From assembly GCF_016107525.1 (NCBI RefSeq), contig NZ_JABASR010000001.1, positions 310,001-374,000 of the forward strand: a stretch of DNA of 64,000 bases, read 5' to 3'. How positions within the stretch are numbered: position 1 is the stretch's first letter; each line of letters begins with the position of its first letter. The stretch comes from Psychrobacter aquimaris. GTDB lineage: Bacteria; Pseudomonadota; Gammaproteobacteria; Pseudomonadales; Moraxellaceae. Below are positions 53,014 through 61,738 of the stretch, piece by piece. Both the position numbers and the translations under genes were made by a program. The notes beneath the pieces are model-generated. The model ran no database searches. It saw only the letters and a list, made by a program, of their open reading frames with translations, and was not told where the DNA came from.

Positions 53014-54747
53014 ATGACCCAATTGACACAGAAACCTCTTTCATCATTTGACACCCAGCCTCTGACCTGCGGTGAGTTGCTCGTCCAGTGGCTAGAATAT
53101 TATGGGGTGGAGACTGTCTTTGGCATACCGGGGGTCCATACCGTAGAGCTATATCGCGGTCTACCCAATACCAGTATTCGCCACGTGACTCCGCGTCACG
53201 AGCAAGGCGCTGGGTTCATGGCTGATGGTTATTATCGCGCCTCTGGCAAGATCGGCGTATGTTTTATCATCACGGGTCCGGGTATGACGAACATCATGAC
53301 TGCCATGGCACAAGCTTTGGCTGACTCTATACCGATGCTGGTCATTTCTAGTGTCAACAAAGTGAAAGATACGGGTAGTGGCGAAGGGCACTTACATGAA
53401 TTGCATGACCAACAAGGCATGGTCAGCAAGGTAGCGCTCACTAGCAAAACCATCTGGCAGCCTGAATCGTTACCCAAGATCATCGCCGAAGCCTTTGCCT
53501 TATTTAACGGTGCGCGTCCAGGGCCAGTGCATATCCAGATTCCCATTGATGTGATTACCGCCGATGCCAGTCATGTCGCCAAGCCATCTAATTTAACACC
53601 TTATTTAAATAACTTTGCAAACAATTCAGCTGATGCACATGGTTTAACGCTACCGCAGGTAATGAGACCACTACCAAATCCAGCACAATTGGATTTGATT
53701 ATCGAGTCATTAAAAACCGCAAAAACCCCAGTATTGCTGTATGGCGGTGGCTGCGTCGATGTCGATCATGATGCGCAAACACTGGCAGAGCTTATCGATG
53801 CACCGACGTTTTTGACCATCAATGCCAAAGGGCTACTGCCACCGGGTCATCCGTTGAGTTTGGGTAGCAATCAGTCATTAGATGCAGGCCGAGCCGTGAT
53901 TACAGAGGCTGATTGGGTGTTGGCGATTGGTACTGAGCTGGGTGAGACTGATTATGACGTGTTCTTTAATGGCGAGTTTAAAATCAACGGTATGTTGATT
54001 CGCATTGACTGCGATGCTCAGCAATTGCAGCGTCCTTTTAGAGCTGATATTGCGGTATTGTCTGATGCACAAATGGCTGTCAGTGGTCTCTGCAAACGCT
54101 TAGAGGGTCAGGCGTTAAATCATCAAGCGATATCACGAGTGAACGAGGCAAAACAAGCACTAATAAATGATGTGACACCAGATTTTTCTGGGCAAAATGC
54201 GCTACTTCAGTTGATTCGAGATGAAGTGAAAGACGTCATCTTCGTTGGCGACTCGACGCAGCCTGTCTATAGCGGCAATCTTGGTTTTGAGGCATTAGCG
54301 ACGCGTCGATGGTTTAACTCGTCAACAGGGTTTGGCACGTTAGGCTATGGTTTGCCTGCCGCCATTGGGGCCATGATTGGCTCAAAAAATCCGGTTGTCA
54401 GCTTGATTGGCGATGGTGGGATTCAGTTTACGATTGCGGAACTCATTTGTGCCGCCGAGCTTGAGCTGCCATTGATTGTCCTGCTTTGGAACAATCAAGG
54501 CTATGGTGAAATTCGTCGTTACATGGAGGAGGGTGGGTTGCCACTGATCGGGGTTAATATTAAGACGCCGCATTTTGAGCCATTAGCAGCAGGCTTTGGC
54601 GCAGGCTATCGCAGAATTACAGCAAAACAGCAACTGCTCGACGCTTTAAAAGAAGACATCAAAGGCAAGCAACCCATCATTTATGAAATTGATGAAGCCG
54701 ATGACTTTCTGATTGAAATGGGTAAGACGTTTACCTGCTTTAGCTAA
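53014..54747 (+). CDS. aruI: ThDP-dependent 5-guanidino-2-oxopentanoate decarboxylase-like (AruI)
   Basis: A 577-residue ThDP enzyme. The N-terminal part (YYGVETVFGIPGVHTVELYR, TPRHEQGAGFMADGY, SSVNKVKDTGSGEGHLHE) closely follows Pseudomonas AruI as I recall it. The ThDP motif runs from GDGGIQFTIAEL to LLWNNQGYGEI. AruI decarboxylates 2-ketoarginine to 4-guanidinobutyraldehyde. An acetolactate-synthase-like paralogue of other specificity is the alternative. AGGAGG lies before the ATG. The aldehyde dehydrogenase at 58173 and the ureohydrolase at 48917 would complete the route to GABA. Confidence 0.82.
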   Translation: MTQLTQKPLSSFDTQPLTCGELLVQWLEYYGVETVFGIPGVHTVELYRGLPNTSIRHVTPRHEQGAGFMADGYYRASGKIGVCFIITGPGMTNIMTAMAQALADSIPMLVISSVNKVKDTGSGEGHLHELHDQQGMVSKVALTSKTIWQPESLPKIIAEAFALFNGARPGPVHIQIPIDVITADASHVAKPSNLTPYLNNFANNSADAHGLTLPQVMRPLPNPAQLDLIIESLKTAKTPVLLYGGGCVDVDHDAQTLAELIDAPTFLTINAKGLLPPGHPLSLGSNQSLDAGRAVITEADWVLAIGTELGETDYDVFFNGEFKINGMLIRIDCDAQQLQRPFRADIAVLSDAQMAVSGLCKRLEGQALNHQAISRVNEAKQALINDVTPDFSGQNALLQLIRDEVKDVIFVGDSTQPVYSGNLGFEALATRRWFNSSTGFGTLGYGLPAAIGAMIGSKNPVVSLIGDGGIQFTIAELICAAELELPLIVLLWNNQGYGEIRRYMEEGGLPLIGVNIKTPHFEPLAAGFGAGYRRITAKQQLLDALKEDIKGKQPIIYEIDEADDFLIEMGKTFTCFS

Positions 54748-54798
54748 CAATACCAATACTAAGCATACTAAAGACTGGTCGCTCAAGGAAGAACGTCT

Positions 54799-56616
54799 AT
54801 GATGCCACATTCTAACCGCTCGTCTGGTCGCTTAAGTAATTTGCTGGCAAGCTTATTAATGGATTTATCTGCCGTTGTTGGTCCGACCAATGTATTGACC
54901 AAGCCCAGTCAGCAGCAGTCGTATGCACAAGGGGCGATTGCGGCTATCACGAATGCTGTCGTGGCAGTGGTGATACCAGACTCGCTTGTGGCACTATGGC
55001 GCGTCATTAACCTCTGTGCAGCGGTTGATGTGATTATTATTGCGCAGGCCGCTAACACAGGGCTGACCGGAGGCTCCACACCGTATGGAGAGTACGATCG
55101 AGCAGTCGTCATGATTTCTATGCAACTATTGGGCGGTGTTCATCTCCTCAATGACGCAGCAGAGCTTATTGCATTGCCAGCAGCTAGCCTTCAGCAGTTG
55201 GAGTCTCAGCTTGCGCCATTAGGGCGTGAGCCACATTCAGTGCTGGGCTCTAGTTGTGTTGGTGCTTCGGTGATTGGTGGTATCTGCAACAGCTCTGGCG
55301 GTATGTTGGTGCAGCGTGGTCCGGCGTATACCGAGATGTCGCTATTTGCCAAACGTAATACTATGGGTGAGTTTGAATTAATCAATCACTTAGGCATTGA
55401 TTTAGGTGTAGATCCAGAAGAGATGCTTGGAAACCTACAAACTGGCACGTTCAATAAAAATCCAGAGAGTGCCAACAGTAAGTCCTGTACAAACCACTAT
55501 TATCAACACAAAGTGCGCGATTGCGAGGCAGACACGCCTGCCAGATTTAATAATGACCCTAACAGATTATATGAAGCTTCTGGTTCAGCAGGCAAAGTCA
55601 TCGTCTTTGCGGTTCGAGTCGCGACATTTGCCAAACCGACGCAAGAGCAAACATTCTATATCTCGACCAATGATGCCAATACTTTGACCACACTCAGGCA
55701 ACAGTGGTTAAAAAGTGCGCTGAACCTGCCTATTTTGGCAGAATATATGCACAAAAATTATAACGATATTACCATGCGCCATGGCCGTGATACTTGTTTA
55801 AGTATGCGAAAACTGCCTGCCAGTAAGATAGGAGTGTTGTATCGGTTACAAGCCAAGATTGGTTATTATTTGGCTAAATGGCGACTGCCTCAGACTTTAC
55901 CAGACCGAATGCTACAAATAGCTGGTGTTTTCATGCCGCCGTCATTACCAGACTCTTTGGCTGAGCAGGCGCGCTCCTATCGTTATCATTTAATCATTAA
56001 AGTCGCGAATGACAGTGATCATAGTAGTGACGATGATAATGGTAGTGATAATGGTAGTAATCATCATATTGCCGCCGCTCAAGCATTTCTACAGTCCCAT
56101 ATGCAGCAGCATCAAGGCGTCGTAAATCTCTGTACAGCAGAAGAGTCGCAAGCATTATTGGTGTTTCGCAGTGCCGCAACCGCTGCCATGTTTCGTTATC
56201 ACAACCTTAACCACACAAAGTTTGGAGAGCTGTTGTCTACTGATATTGCCTTACCAAGGAATGCCGTAGATTGGGATGAGGTGCTACCTATTAATTTACA
56301 AAAGCAGGTAAGTGAAACCTTTTATTTGGGGCATTTTTTCTGTCATGTCATGCATCAAGACTATCTGTTATACCCTGAAGTGGATGCAAAAAAATTCAAG
56401 GATGAGTTGTTGGCGTTCTACGATCAACGTCGTATAGAGTACCCTGCTGAACACAATGTCGGTCATGTATATACCGCAAAACCTGCACTACATAATTTTT
56501 ATAAAAAACTAGATCCGACCAATTCGCTAAACCCAGGCATTGGTCAGACAGCAAAATGGAAAAATTGGCGATTATCGCCCATCAAGGAGGAATTAAATGA
56601 CGAATTATCTCGATAA
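54799..56616 (+). CDS. Dld-type FAD-dependent D-2-hydroxyacid (D-lactate) dehydrogenase
   Basis: A 605-residue flavoprotein. AQAANTGLTGGSTPYG is the FAD-binding PP-loop, and PLGREPHSVLGSSCVGASVI and RGPAYTEMSLFAK are near-diagnostic for respiratory D-lactate dehydrogenase Dld. A C-terminal membrane-associated domain follows. A His/Asp/Ser-rich low-complexity loop (DSDHSSDDDNGSDNGSNHH) lies near residue 410. In this operon the natural substrate may be a D-2-hydroxy acid other than lactate (speculative). It overlaps the next gene by 20 bp. AAGGAAGAACG precedes the ATG. Confidence 0.86.
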   Translation: MMPHSNRSSGRLSNLLASLLMDLSAVVGPTNVLTKPSQQQSYAQGAIAAITNAVVAVVIPDSLVALWRVINLCAAVDVIIIAQAANTGLTGGSTPYGEYDRAVVMISMQLLGGVHLLNDAAELIALPAASLQQLESQLAPLGREPHSVLGSSCVGASVIGGICNSSGGMLVQRGPAYTEMSLFAKRNTMGEFELINHLGIDLGVDPEEMLGNLQTGTFNKNPESANSKSCTNHYYQHKVRDCEADTPARFNNDPNRLYEASGSAGKVIVFAVRVATFAKPTQEQTFYISTNDANTLTTLRQQWLKSALNLPILAEYMHKNYNDITMRHGRDTCLSMRKLPASKIGVLYRLQAKIGYYLAKWRLPQTLPDRMLQIAGVFMPPSLPDSLAEQARSYRYHLIIKVANDSDHSSDDDNGSDNGSNHHIAAAQAFLQSHMQQHQGVVNLCTAEESQALLVFRSAATAAMFRYHNLNHTKFGELLSTDIALPRNAVDWDEVLPINLQKQVSETFYLGHFFCHVMHQDYLLYPEVDAKKFKDELLAFYDQRRIEYPAEHNVGHVYTAKPALHNFYKKLDPTNSLNPGIGQTAKWKNWRLSPIKEELNDELSR

Positions 56617-58003
56617 GTCGCAGCAACCGATCTTAGGAAACGCTGCTTTCGATTCAGAAACGCCGCAAGCAGAGCAGTGGCGTGCGTCAATGTGGAAGTT
56701 CTTACTATTTTCAGCATTGGGTGTTGCACTATTTATCATTCCGTTTCAATGGGACGGCAAGGTCACAATTTTATTGGGCGTGTTGACCGATACTTTGCAA
56801 GCATTTTTGGGTGGTTTTGTGGTCTATATCGCCATGGCGATAGTGACAATATCCTGTCTCGGGGCACTAGCAGTAAAGGCTTTAAAACCCAATTTGCAGG
56901 AAGGTTCACTAATAAAAAATCTTTTTGATGTTGATTGGTTTTGGCTCACTACGCGTTTGTTAGGTATGGTGTTTGTTTGGATGATTTATCTGCAAGTCGG
57001 CCCTGAGTTTATTATTAATCGCAATACGGGCGGCGTCATTTTCGAAGACTTGATCCCCATTCTGATTCCGTTGTTTTTCTTTGCTATTTTATCGCTGCCA
57101 TTTTTGACTGACTTTGGCCTCATGGAGTTCTTGGGCACATTGTCCAGTAAGATATTTGTCAAGCTTTTTAAGTTGCCAGGACGCTCAGCGGTTGATGCGA
57201 TGTCTTCTTGGTTTGGCGCGGCTTCTATCGGCTTGCTAGTCACCATGCAAGAGTATGATAAGAGTTTCTACAGTCAGCGTGAAGCGGCCATCATTGCAAC
57301 CACCTTTTCAGTGACTTCTATCGCTTTCACTTATGTGGTTGCCAAAACTATCGGTGTGGACAATAACTTTGTCTATTTTTATCTGACGATTGCGCTGACA
57401 GGTTTTATCGCTGCGATTATTATGCCGCGTATACCACCATTATCACTTAAGCCTGATACTTATCACTCCGGTAAAAGTATGCTGGACGAAGGTATTCCTG
57501 CTGAGTACACCACTTATCAGTGGGCAATCAATCGTGCAGTTACTCGCGCACATTCTATGCCTAGCTTGGGTCACGTGTTCAAACGCAGCCTAAACAATCT
57601 GTTCGACATCTACTTTGGACTGATCCCTGTTATCTTTGCGATTGGTACCATTGGCCTTGGCTTAGCAGAGTACACGCCTGTCTTCAACTGGTTGGCTACA
57701 CCGCTAGTACCGCTGCTTGAATGGTTGCAGATTCCAGAAGCGGCAAAAGCTGCACCTGCCATGATTATGGGCTTTGCGGATATGTACTTGCCAGCCTTGG
57801 TCGGCAAAAGCATTGAGAGTGAGATGACAAGATTCATCGTTGGTGCATGTTCTATTACTCAGATTATCTATATGTCTGAAGTGGGCGCGCTGATTTTGAA
57901 ATCAAATATTAAGCTCAATGTGTTAGAGCTATTTATGATTTTTATTCTTCGTACTCTTATCAGTTTGGTGGTGATTACCTCAGTGGCGCATCTACTTTAT
58001 TAG
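56597..58003 (+). CDS. YjiH-family membrane protein (nucleoside-recognition/Gate domain)
   Basis: A 468-residue inner-membrane protein with about ten hydrophobic segments. RSAVDAMSSWFGAASIGLLV is the Gate-type signature and the overall layout matches YjiH. It starts inside the Dld-type gene behind AAGGAGGAATTA, giving tight coupling. Substrate is unknown; in this operon it could move arginine-derived or related compounds. A hairpin (58051-58091) follows. Confidence 0.82.
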   Translation: MTNYLDKSQQPILGNAAFDSETPQAEQWRASMWKFLLFSALGVALFIIPFQWDGKVTILLGVLTDTLQAFLGGFVVYIAMAIVTISCLGALAVKALKPNLQEGSLIKNLFDVDWFWLTTRLLGMVFVWMIYLQVGPEFIINRNTGGVIFEDLIPILIPLFFFAILSLPFLTDFGLMEFLGTLSSKIFVKLFKLPGRSAVDAMSSWFGAASIGLLVTMQEYDKSFYSQREAAIIATTFSVTSIAFTYVVAKTIGVDNNFVYFYLTIALTGFIAAIIMPRIPPLSLKPDTYHSGKSMLDEGIPAEYTTYQWAINRAVTRAHSMPSLGHVFKRSLNNLFDIYFGLIPVIFAIGTIGLGLAEYTPVFNWLATPLVPLLEWLQIPEAAKAAPAMIMGFADMYLPALVGKSIESEMTRFIVGACSITQIIYMSEVGALILKSNIKLNVLELFMIFILRTLISLVVITSVAHLLY

Positions 58004-58050
58004 CCATGCAGCCAATATCAACCAAGCCTCTAGTGTAACGATAATGTGCT

Positions 58051-58091
58051 AAATAGTCGGTTTATTCTTTAGTCAGGTAAACCGATTATTT
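58051..58091 (+). terminator. hairpin after the YjiH-type gene
   Basis: AAATAGTCGGTTTA and TAAACCGATTATTT pair over 14 positions with one mismatch around a 13-nt loop. Lack of a T tract makes it an attenuator or processing hairpin as much as a terminator. Confidence 0.45.
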
Positions 58092-58172
58092 AGCGAATAA
58101 TTTATAGCGATACTTATAAAGACAATACGTATAAAGATAATTATATCAAACCATATAAGGCAATTGACCATC

Positions 58173-59696
58173 ATGGAAATGACGAATACTAGCAGTTTAA
58201 CGAGAGAAAGCGCCAGCCAAACGGTTCAAGATGAAGTGATGTTAAATGCAGCGTATATAGATGGCAAATGGATGACTATTGAAGCGCCTGCTACCGATAT
58301 TGCTGACGCAGATAGCTATGATGCAAACTATGATTTATATGATTCAAATTCGGGAGAAATCATCGCTACAACTAGATTTTGTACCAAAGCACAGGTAGAA
58401 ATGGCAGTCAAAGCGGCTGCTACCGCGTATCCATCTTGGTCGCAAACCACCGTAAGCATGCGTGCATCGTATCTCAATGCCATTGCCGATAAGATGGAGC
58501 AGCAGTTTGACAAATTGGTTGGATTGTCTGTGTTAAATAATGGTAAGCCCATTGAAGAGGCAAAAATAGACGTGAGCGATGCCATTGCCTGCTATCGCTA
58601 TTATGCCAATCTCATCATAGAACAAGCGACTTGGTCGGAGGTATCCACCAGCGAGTCAGGCATACGTTTGCTAAAAACGTATGCACCTGTTGGTATTTGC
58701 GCCCTTATTGTCCCATGGAATTTTCCGATGGTGACCACTGCTTGGAAGTTAGCTCCTGCATTGGCTGCAGGCTGTACGGTGCTATTAAAACCCTCTGAGG
58801 TGACATTATTGCCAGAGGTAATGCTGGGCAATATATTGTCTGATATTAAACTACCGAAAGGAGTCGTTAATATTTTACCGGGTGCAGCCGAAGTGGGCGC
58901 TGCCATGACCTGCCATCCTTTGATTGACAAAGTTTCTTTTACCGGTAGCAACGCTGTTGGTGAAAAGGTAATGAGCCAAGCGGCAAAAGGTATCAAGGAT
59001 ATCAGTCTAGAGCTGGGCGGTAAGTCAGCCATCGTCGTATGTGCAGATGCTGATATCGACGACGCTTGTGATTTAATCATCGGTGGTATATTTACCAATG
59101 CTGGTCAGATCTGTTCAGCCACCTCAAGGCTGCTTGTTCATGAAAGCATTGCTCAGTCGTTGTTCGAGACATTAAAAGTTAAGACAGAAAGTCTGAAAAT
59201 CGGTGATGGCTTTGACACTGACACGCAAATGGGTCCACTGGTTAGTGAGCAGCAACTGAATCAAGTAAAAAAATATTTTGACATTGCTGCTGCCGAAAGC
59301 CTAATTTGTCTCACTGGTGGTGAGGTCTTAAATCGGCAAGGGTATTTTGCGATGCCGACCATTTATACCAACGTCCCAGTGACCAGCCAATTATGGACAG
59401 AAGAGGTTTTTGGGCCAGTACTAGTGAGTCAAACGTTTACAGACCATGCAGAGGCAATTGCTTTAGCCAATGATAGTAAGTATGCGTTGGCGGCGAGCAT
59501 TGTTAGCGCTGATGAAACGGCGGCAATAGAGATGGCGCTACAGATACAAGCGGGTCATATTTGGATCAATGAACAACAGATTGTATTGCCAGAGTCAGGG
59601 TGGGGCGGGTTTAAGCAAAGCGGTATCGGTCGTGAGCTGGGTGTAGATGGCTTGTCTGCGTATCAAAAAAGCAAGCATGTGCTATTGACGGATTAA
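58173..59696 (+). CDS. NAD(P)-dependent aldehyde dehydrogenase
   Basis: A 507-residue ALDH of the betaine-aldehyde/4-aminobutyraldehyde type. Catalytic elements are IVPWNFPMVTTAWKLAPALA (Asn), SLELGGKSAIV (Glu) and NAGQICSATSRLLV (Cys). ATG 58173 sits 12 bp after AAGG; an upstream TTG would leave only three bases. The family oxidises omega-amino or guanidino aldehydes, so 4-guanidinobutyraldehyde from the AruI-like enzyme is the favoured substrate (inference). A perfect hairpin follows. Confidence 0.88.
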   Translation: MEMTNTSSLTRESASQTVQDEVMLNAAYIDGKWMTIEAPATDIADADSYDANYDLYDSNSGEIIATTRFCTKAQVEMAVKAAATAYPSWSQTTVSMRASYLNAIADKMEQQFDKLVGLSVLNNGKPIEEAKIDVSDAIACYRYYANLIIEQATWSEVSTSESGIRLLKTYAPVGICALIVPWNFPMVTTAWKLAPALAAGCTVLLKPSEVTLLPEVMLGNILSDIKLPKGVVNILPGAAEVGAAMTCHPLIDKVSFTGSNAVGEKVMSQAAKGIKDISLELGGKSAIVVCADADIDDACDLIIGGIFTNAGQICSATSRLLVHESIAQSLFETLKVKTESLKIGDGFDTDTQMGPLVSEQQLNQVKKYFDIAAAESLICLTGGEVLNRQGYFAMPTIYTNVPVTSQLWTEEVFGPVLVSQTFTDHAEAIALANDSKYALAASIVSADETAAIEMALQIQAGHIWINEQQIVLPESGWGGFKQSGIGRELGVDGLSAYQKSKHVLLTD

Positions 59697-59711
59697 ACGT
59701 TGGGCGCTTTC

Positions 59712-59759
59712 ATATCTCATTTAGCCATTGATATTGCTACCAATCGCTAAATGAGATAT
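59712..59759 (+). terminator. terminator candidate after the aldehyde dehydrogenase
   Basis: ATATCTCATTTAGC and its exact reverse complement GCTAAATGAGATAT form a 14-bp stem around a 20-nt loop, 16 bp after the stop codon. Confidence 0.6.
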
Positions 59760-59809
59760 TTGCTTTGTAAATTAACTTTACTGGACTAAGAATGCCATTC
59801 AAGATAAAA

Positions 59810-59825
59810 TTGAGCAATCATTCAA
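59810..59825. promoter_or_regulatory. TetR operator candidate A (own promoter)
   Basis: TTGAGCAATCATTCAA fits TTGAG-N6-CTCAA with one change. It lies 57-72 bp before the TetR gene start. Three further copies precede the carboxymuconolactone-decarboxylase-family gene. Confidence 0.6.
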
Positions 59826-59881
59826 ATTTTATCGCTGTGCTTATTTTTACATGAGGTTACGGCTTTTGAGATGGAAAAACT

Positions 59882-60493
59882 ATGTCACGTACCGCACTTT
59901 ATAACCGTCAGGATGCCTTAGAACGCGCGTTACAGCTTTTTTGGCAAAAAGGCTTTCATGCTACTTCTTTAAAAGATATAGAAGAGGCGCTCGATATGCG
60001 TCCGGGAAGCATTTATGCTGCGTTTGGCAGTAAAGATGGATTATTTCAAGAAGCGTTAGATTACTATGCTCGCCTAGGTTTGAGTGAGCTTGAGCGGGTA
60101 ATGGACGCTTATCAATCACCGTTGCTGGGGTTGGCCGCTTTTGTACGTCAGCTGGGCGGTATTCGTGATAAAGGGTTGCCGAGTCAGGCTTGTATGCTGG
60201 TCAAAAGCTTACTAGAGCTTGGTGCTCGTGAGCAGACAGCGCTACAAAAAGTTGAAATGCTGCTGGCAGATATGGAGCTGCATTTTATAAATTACTTTAC
60301 CGAAGCACAGCGGCTGGGTGAGCTTGATACTGAGCTTGACGCGACTAGGCTTGGACGACGACTACAGGCGGAAATCATGGGGCTGCGTGCTTTTGCGCAG
60401 CGTGATGTTGAGAGTGCAGCAGTGCAAGCGTTGGCTGAAGATATGGCGCTCTCTATAGAAGCGCTGCGTATTGATGTGCCTGCCAAGGTTTAG
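59882..60493 (+). CDS. TetR/AcrR-type regulator
   Basis: A 203-residue repressor. The helix-turn-helix region is RALQLFWQKGFHATSLKDIE with SIYAAFGSKDGLF, and the C-terminal ligand domain is helical (MELHFINYFTEAQRLGELDT). The palindrome TTGAG-N6-TTCAA upstream of its own start, and three similar sites before the gene at 61495, make it the likely regulator of that gene and of the decayed frnE between them. The ligand is unknown; related regulators sense quinones or other electrophiles. Confidence 0.87.
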   Translation: MSRTALYNRQDALERALQLFWQKGFHATSLKDIEEALDMRPGSIYAAFGSKDGLFQEALDYYARLGLSELERVMDAYQSPLLGLAAFVRQLGGIRDKGLPSQACMLVKSLLELGAREQTALQKVEMLLADMELHFINYFTEAQRLGELDTELDATRLGRRLQAEIMGLRAFAQRDVESAAVQALAEDMALSIEALRIDVPAKV

Positions 60494-60521
60494 TATTCGT
60501 ATCATAAAAAAAGGTCATGAA

Positions 60522-60577
60522 AAAGGGTTGTAGAGGCATTACATAGTCTAAGACTAATAACGCTTCTACAACCCTTT
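60522..60577. terminator. convergent hairpin between TetR gene and frnE remnant
   Basis: AAAGGGTTGTAGA pairs perfectly with TCTACAACCCTTT around a 30-nt loop. It is placed between convergent genes and lacks a strong T tract. Confidence 0.5.
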
Positions 60578-60610
60578 ATATTAAAGACCTAATCATCAAT
60601 AAAAAATGAT

Positions 60611-60915
60611 TTAGTCTGGCATCTCCGCCAACTGCTGTAAGATGCTTTCATAATTGTTAACGCCTTGAGCACCGCTGATTAAGTGACGCTCATTGAAAAT
60701 TATGGACGGCACACTTTGGATGCCTTGTTGCTGACAGTATTGCTCGGCTGCGCGTATTTCTTTGGTGTTCAGCTCAAATGGATGCCAATGAATTTCATGG
60801 GCGGTGTTGGTTTGTTTTAATGCCGCTGCCAATTGTCTATAGCCGACGACGCACCACGATAAACCACGTCTTATACGATGTCTATGCGTAATGGTTTCTC
60901 TGACTTATTCATAGT
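60611..60915 (-). pseudogene. FrnE-like DsbA-family oxidoreductase, decayed
   Basis: Read leftward, the N-terminal piece is PLRIDIV-stop-DVV, then after a one-base deletion WCVVGYRQLAAALKQTNTAH and EIHWHPFELN. This matches the start and W-C motif of FrnE-type thioredoxin-fold proteins. It then jumps directly to the C-terminal AAEQYCQQQGIQSVPSIIF and HLISGAQGVNNYESILQQLA. About 100 central residues are missing, and the first Cys-Pro of the CPWC motif is destroyed by the frameshift. Confidence 0.8.
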
Positions 60916-60940
60916 GACCCCTTATTCCGTCAATAACGCA

Positions 60941-61495
60941 TTAATCAACTTTGTGCCATTCATACTTTTGGAAAATACTATCTATAGGTGTGTTGGCCAG
61001 ATGATTGGTATAGTTGCTCATGACTTTTTGCGCCGCTGCAAGTACCACTTCTAAAATCTGACGCTTAGTAAAGCCCGCATCTAAGAATGCTTGCACCGCG
61101 TCGTCATTAACGTTACCACGATCACGAATGACCGATAGTGTAAAGTCGCGTAACGCTTCTAATTTTTCAGTCGGTAATGGTGTCTCGTTACGCAATGCTT
61201 CGGTAATGGCATCATCTACTTTCATGCTTTTGGCGATGCCTGTATGGGCAGGAACGCAGTAATGACAATCATGTTCGACGTTGATGGTTTGCCAGACGAC
61301 CGTGACTTCCTCATCATCGAAACTGCTGTCTAAAAACAACTGATGCAGACGTTGATAGCCTTCTAACAGTCCAGGCGCTTCAGCCATGACGGCATGTAGA
61401 CCTGGGACTCTGCCAAACGCCTTGATAGATACATCAAGCAAGTCTTTGCTTTCTGCTGGGGCTGTGTTTTTGTCGTATAGGGTAAATTCAGTCAT
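60941..61495 (-). CDS. carboxymuconolactone decarboxylase (CMD/AhpD-like) family protein
   Basis: A 184-residue helical protein. The active-site region VEHDCHYCVPAHTGIA holds the C-x2-C-x3-H motif of the AhpD-like subgroup, with the preceding Glu. Such proteins work in peroxide/thiol redox or gamma-carboxymuconolactone chemistry; the redox type is favoured because a FrnE (DsbA-like) remnant follows it on the same strand. Its upstream region has three TTGAG-N6-CTCAA palindromes, so TetR control is likely. ATG 61495 has AAGGATT upstream. Confidence 0.88.
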   Translation of the reverse strand: MTEFTLYDKNTAPAESKDLLDVSIKAFGRVPGLHAVMAEAPGLLEGYQRLHQLFLDSSFDDEEVTVVWQTINVEHDCHYCVPAHTGIAKSMKVDDAITEALRNETPLPTEKLEALRDFTLSVIRDRGNVNDDAVQAFLDAGFTKRQILEVVLAAAQKVMSNYTNHLANTPIDSIFQKYEWHKVD

Positions 61496-61578
61496 GTGAA
61501 AATCCTTCTGATAGTGGTTGATAAATGGTTGTAAAAATCAGGTGTGGCGATCTACTGGAAAATAACTGATATATATAT

Positions 61579-61594
61579 TTGAGTGATTGCTCAA
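61579..61594. promoter_or_regulatory. TetR operator candidate B
   Basis: TTGAGTGATTGCTCAA: perfect five-base arms with a six-base spacer, 84-99 bp before the CMD-family gene start. Confidence 0.65.
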
Positions 61595-61650
61595 TTTAAC
61601 AGATGATATTTTCTCAAATAGCTCGACAGCTGCAGCCACTATAAATCATT

Positions 61651-61666
61651 TTGAGTAACCGCTCAA
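61651..61666. promoter_or_regulatory. TetR operator candidate C
   Basis: TTGAGTAACCGCTCAA: perfect arms, same spacing as site B; arms extend to TTTGAG and CTCAAA. Confidence 0.65.
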
Positions 61667-61673
61667 ATTATAT

Positions 61674-61689
61674 TTGAATGAACACTCAA
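61674..61689. promoter_or_regulatory. TetR operator candidate D
   Basis: TTGAATGAACACTCAA: same spacing with one arm mismatch. It starts 23 bp after site C, about two helical turns. Confidence 0.6.
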
Positions 61690-61738
61690 ATTATTTGTAA
61701 CTTTGATTTACATTCAAAAGTAGGCAGCATCGAGACAG

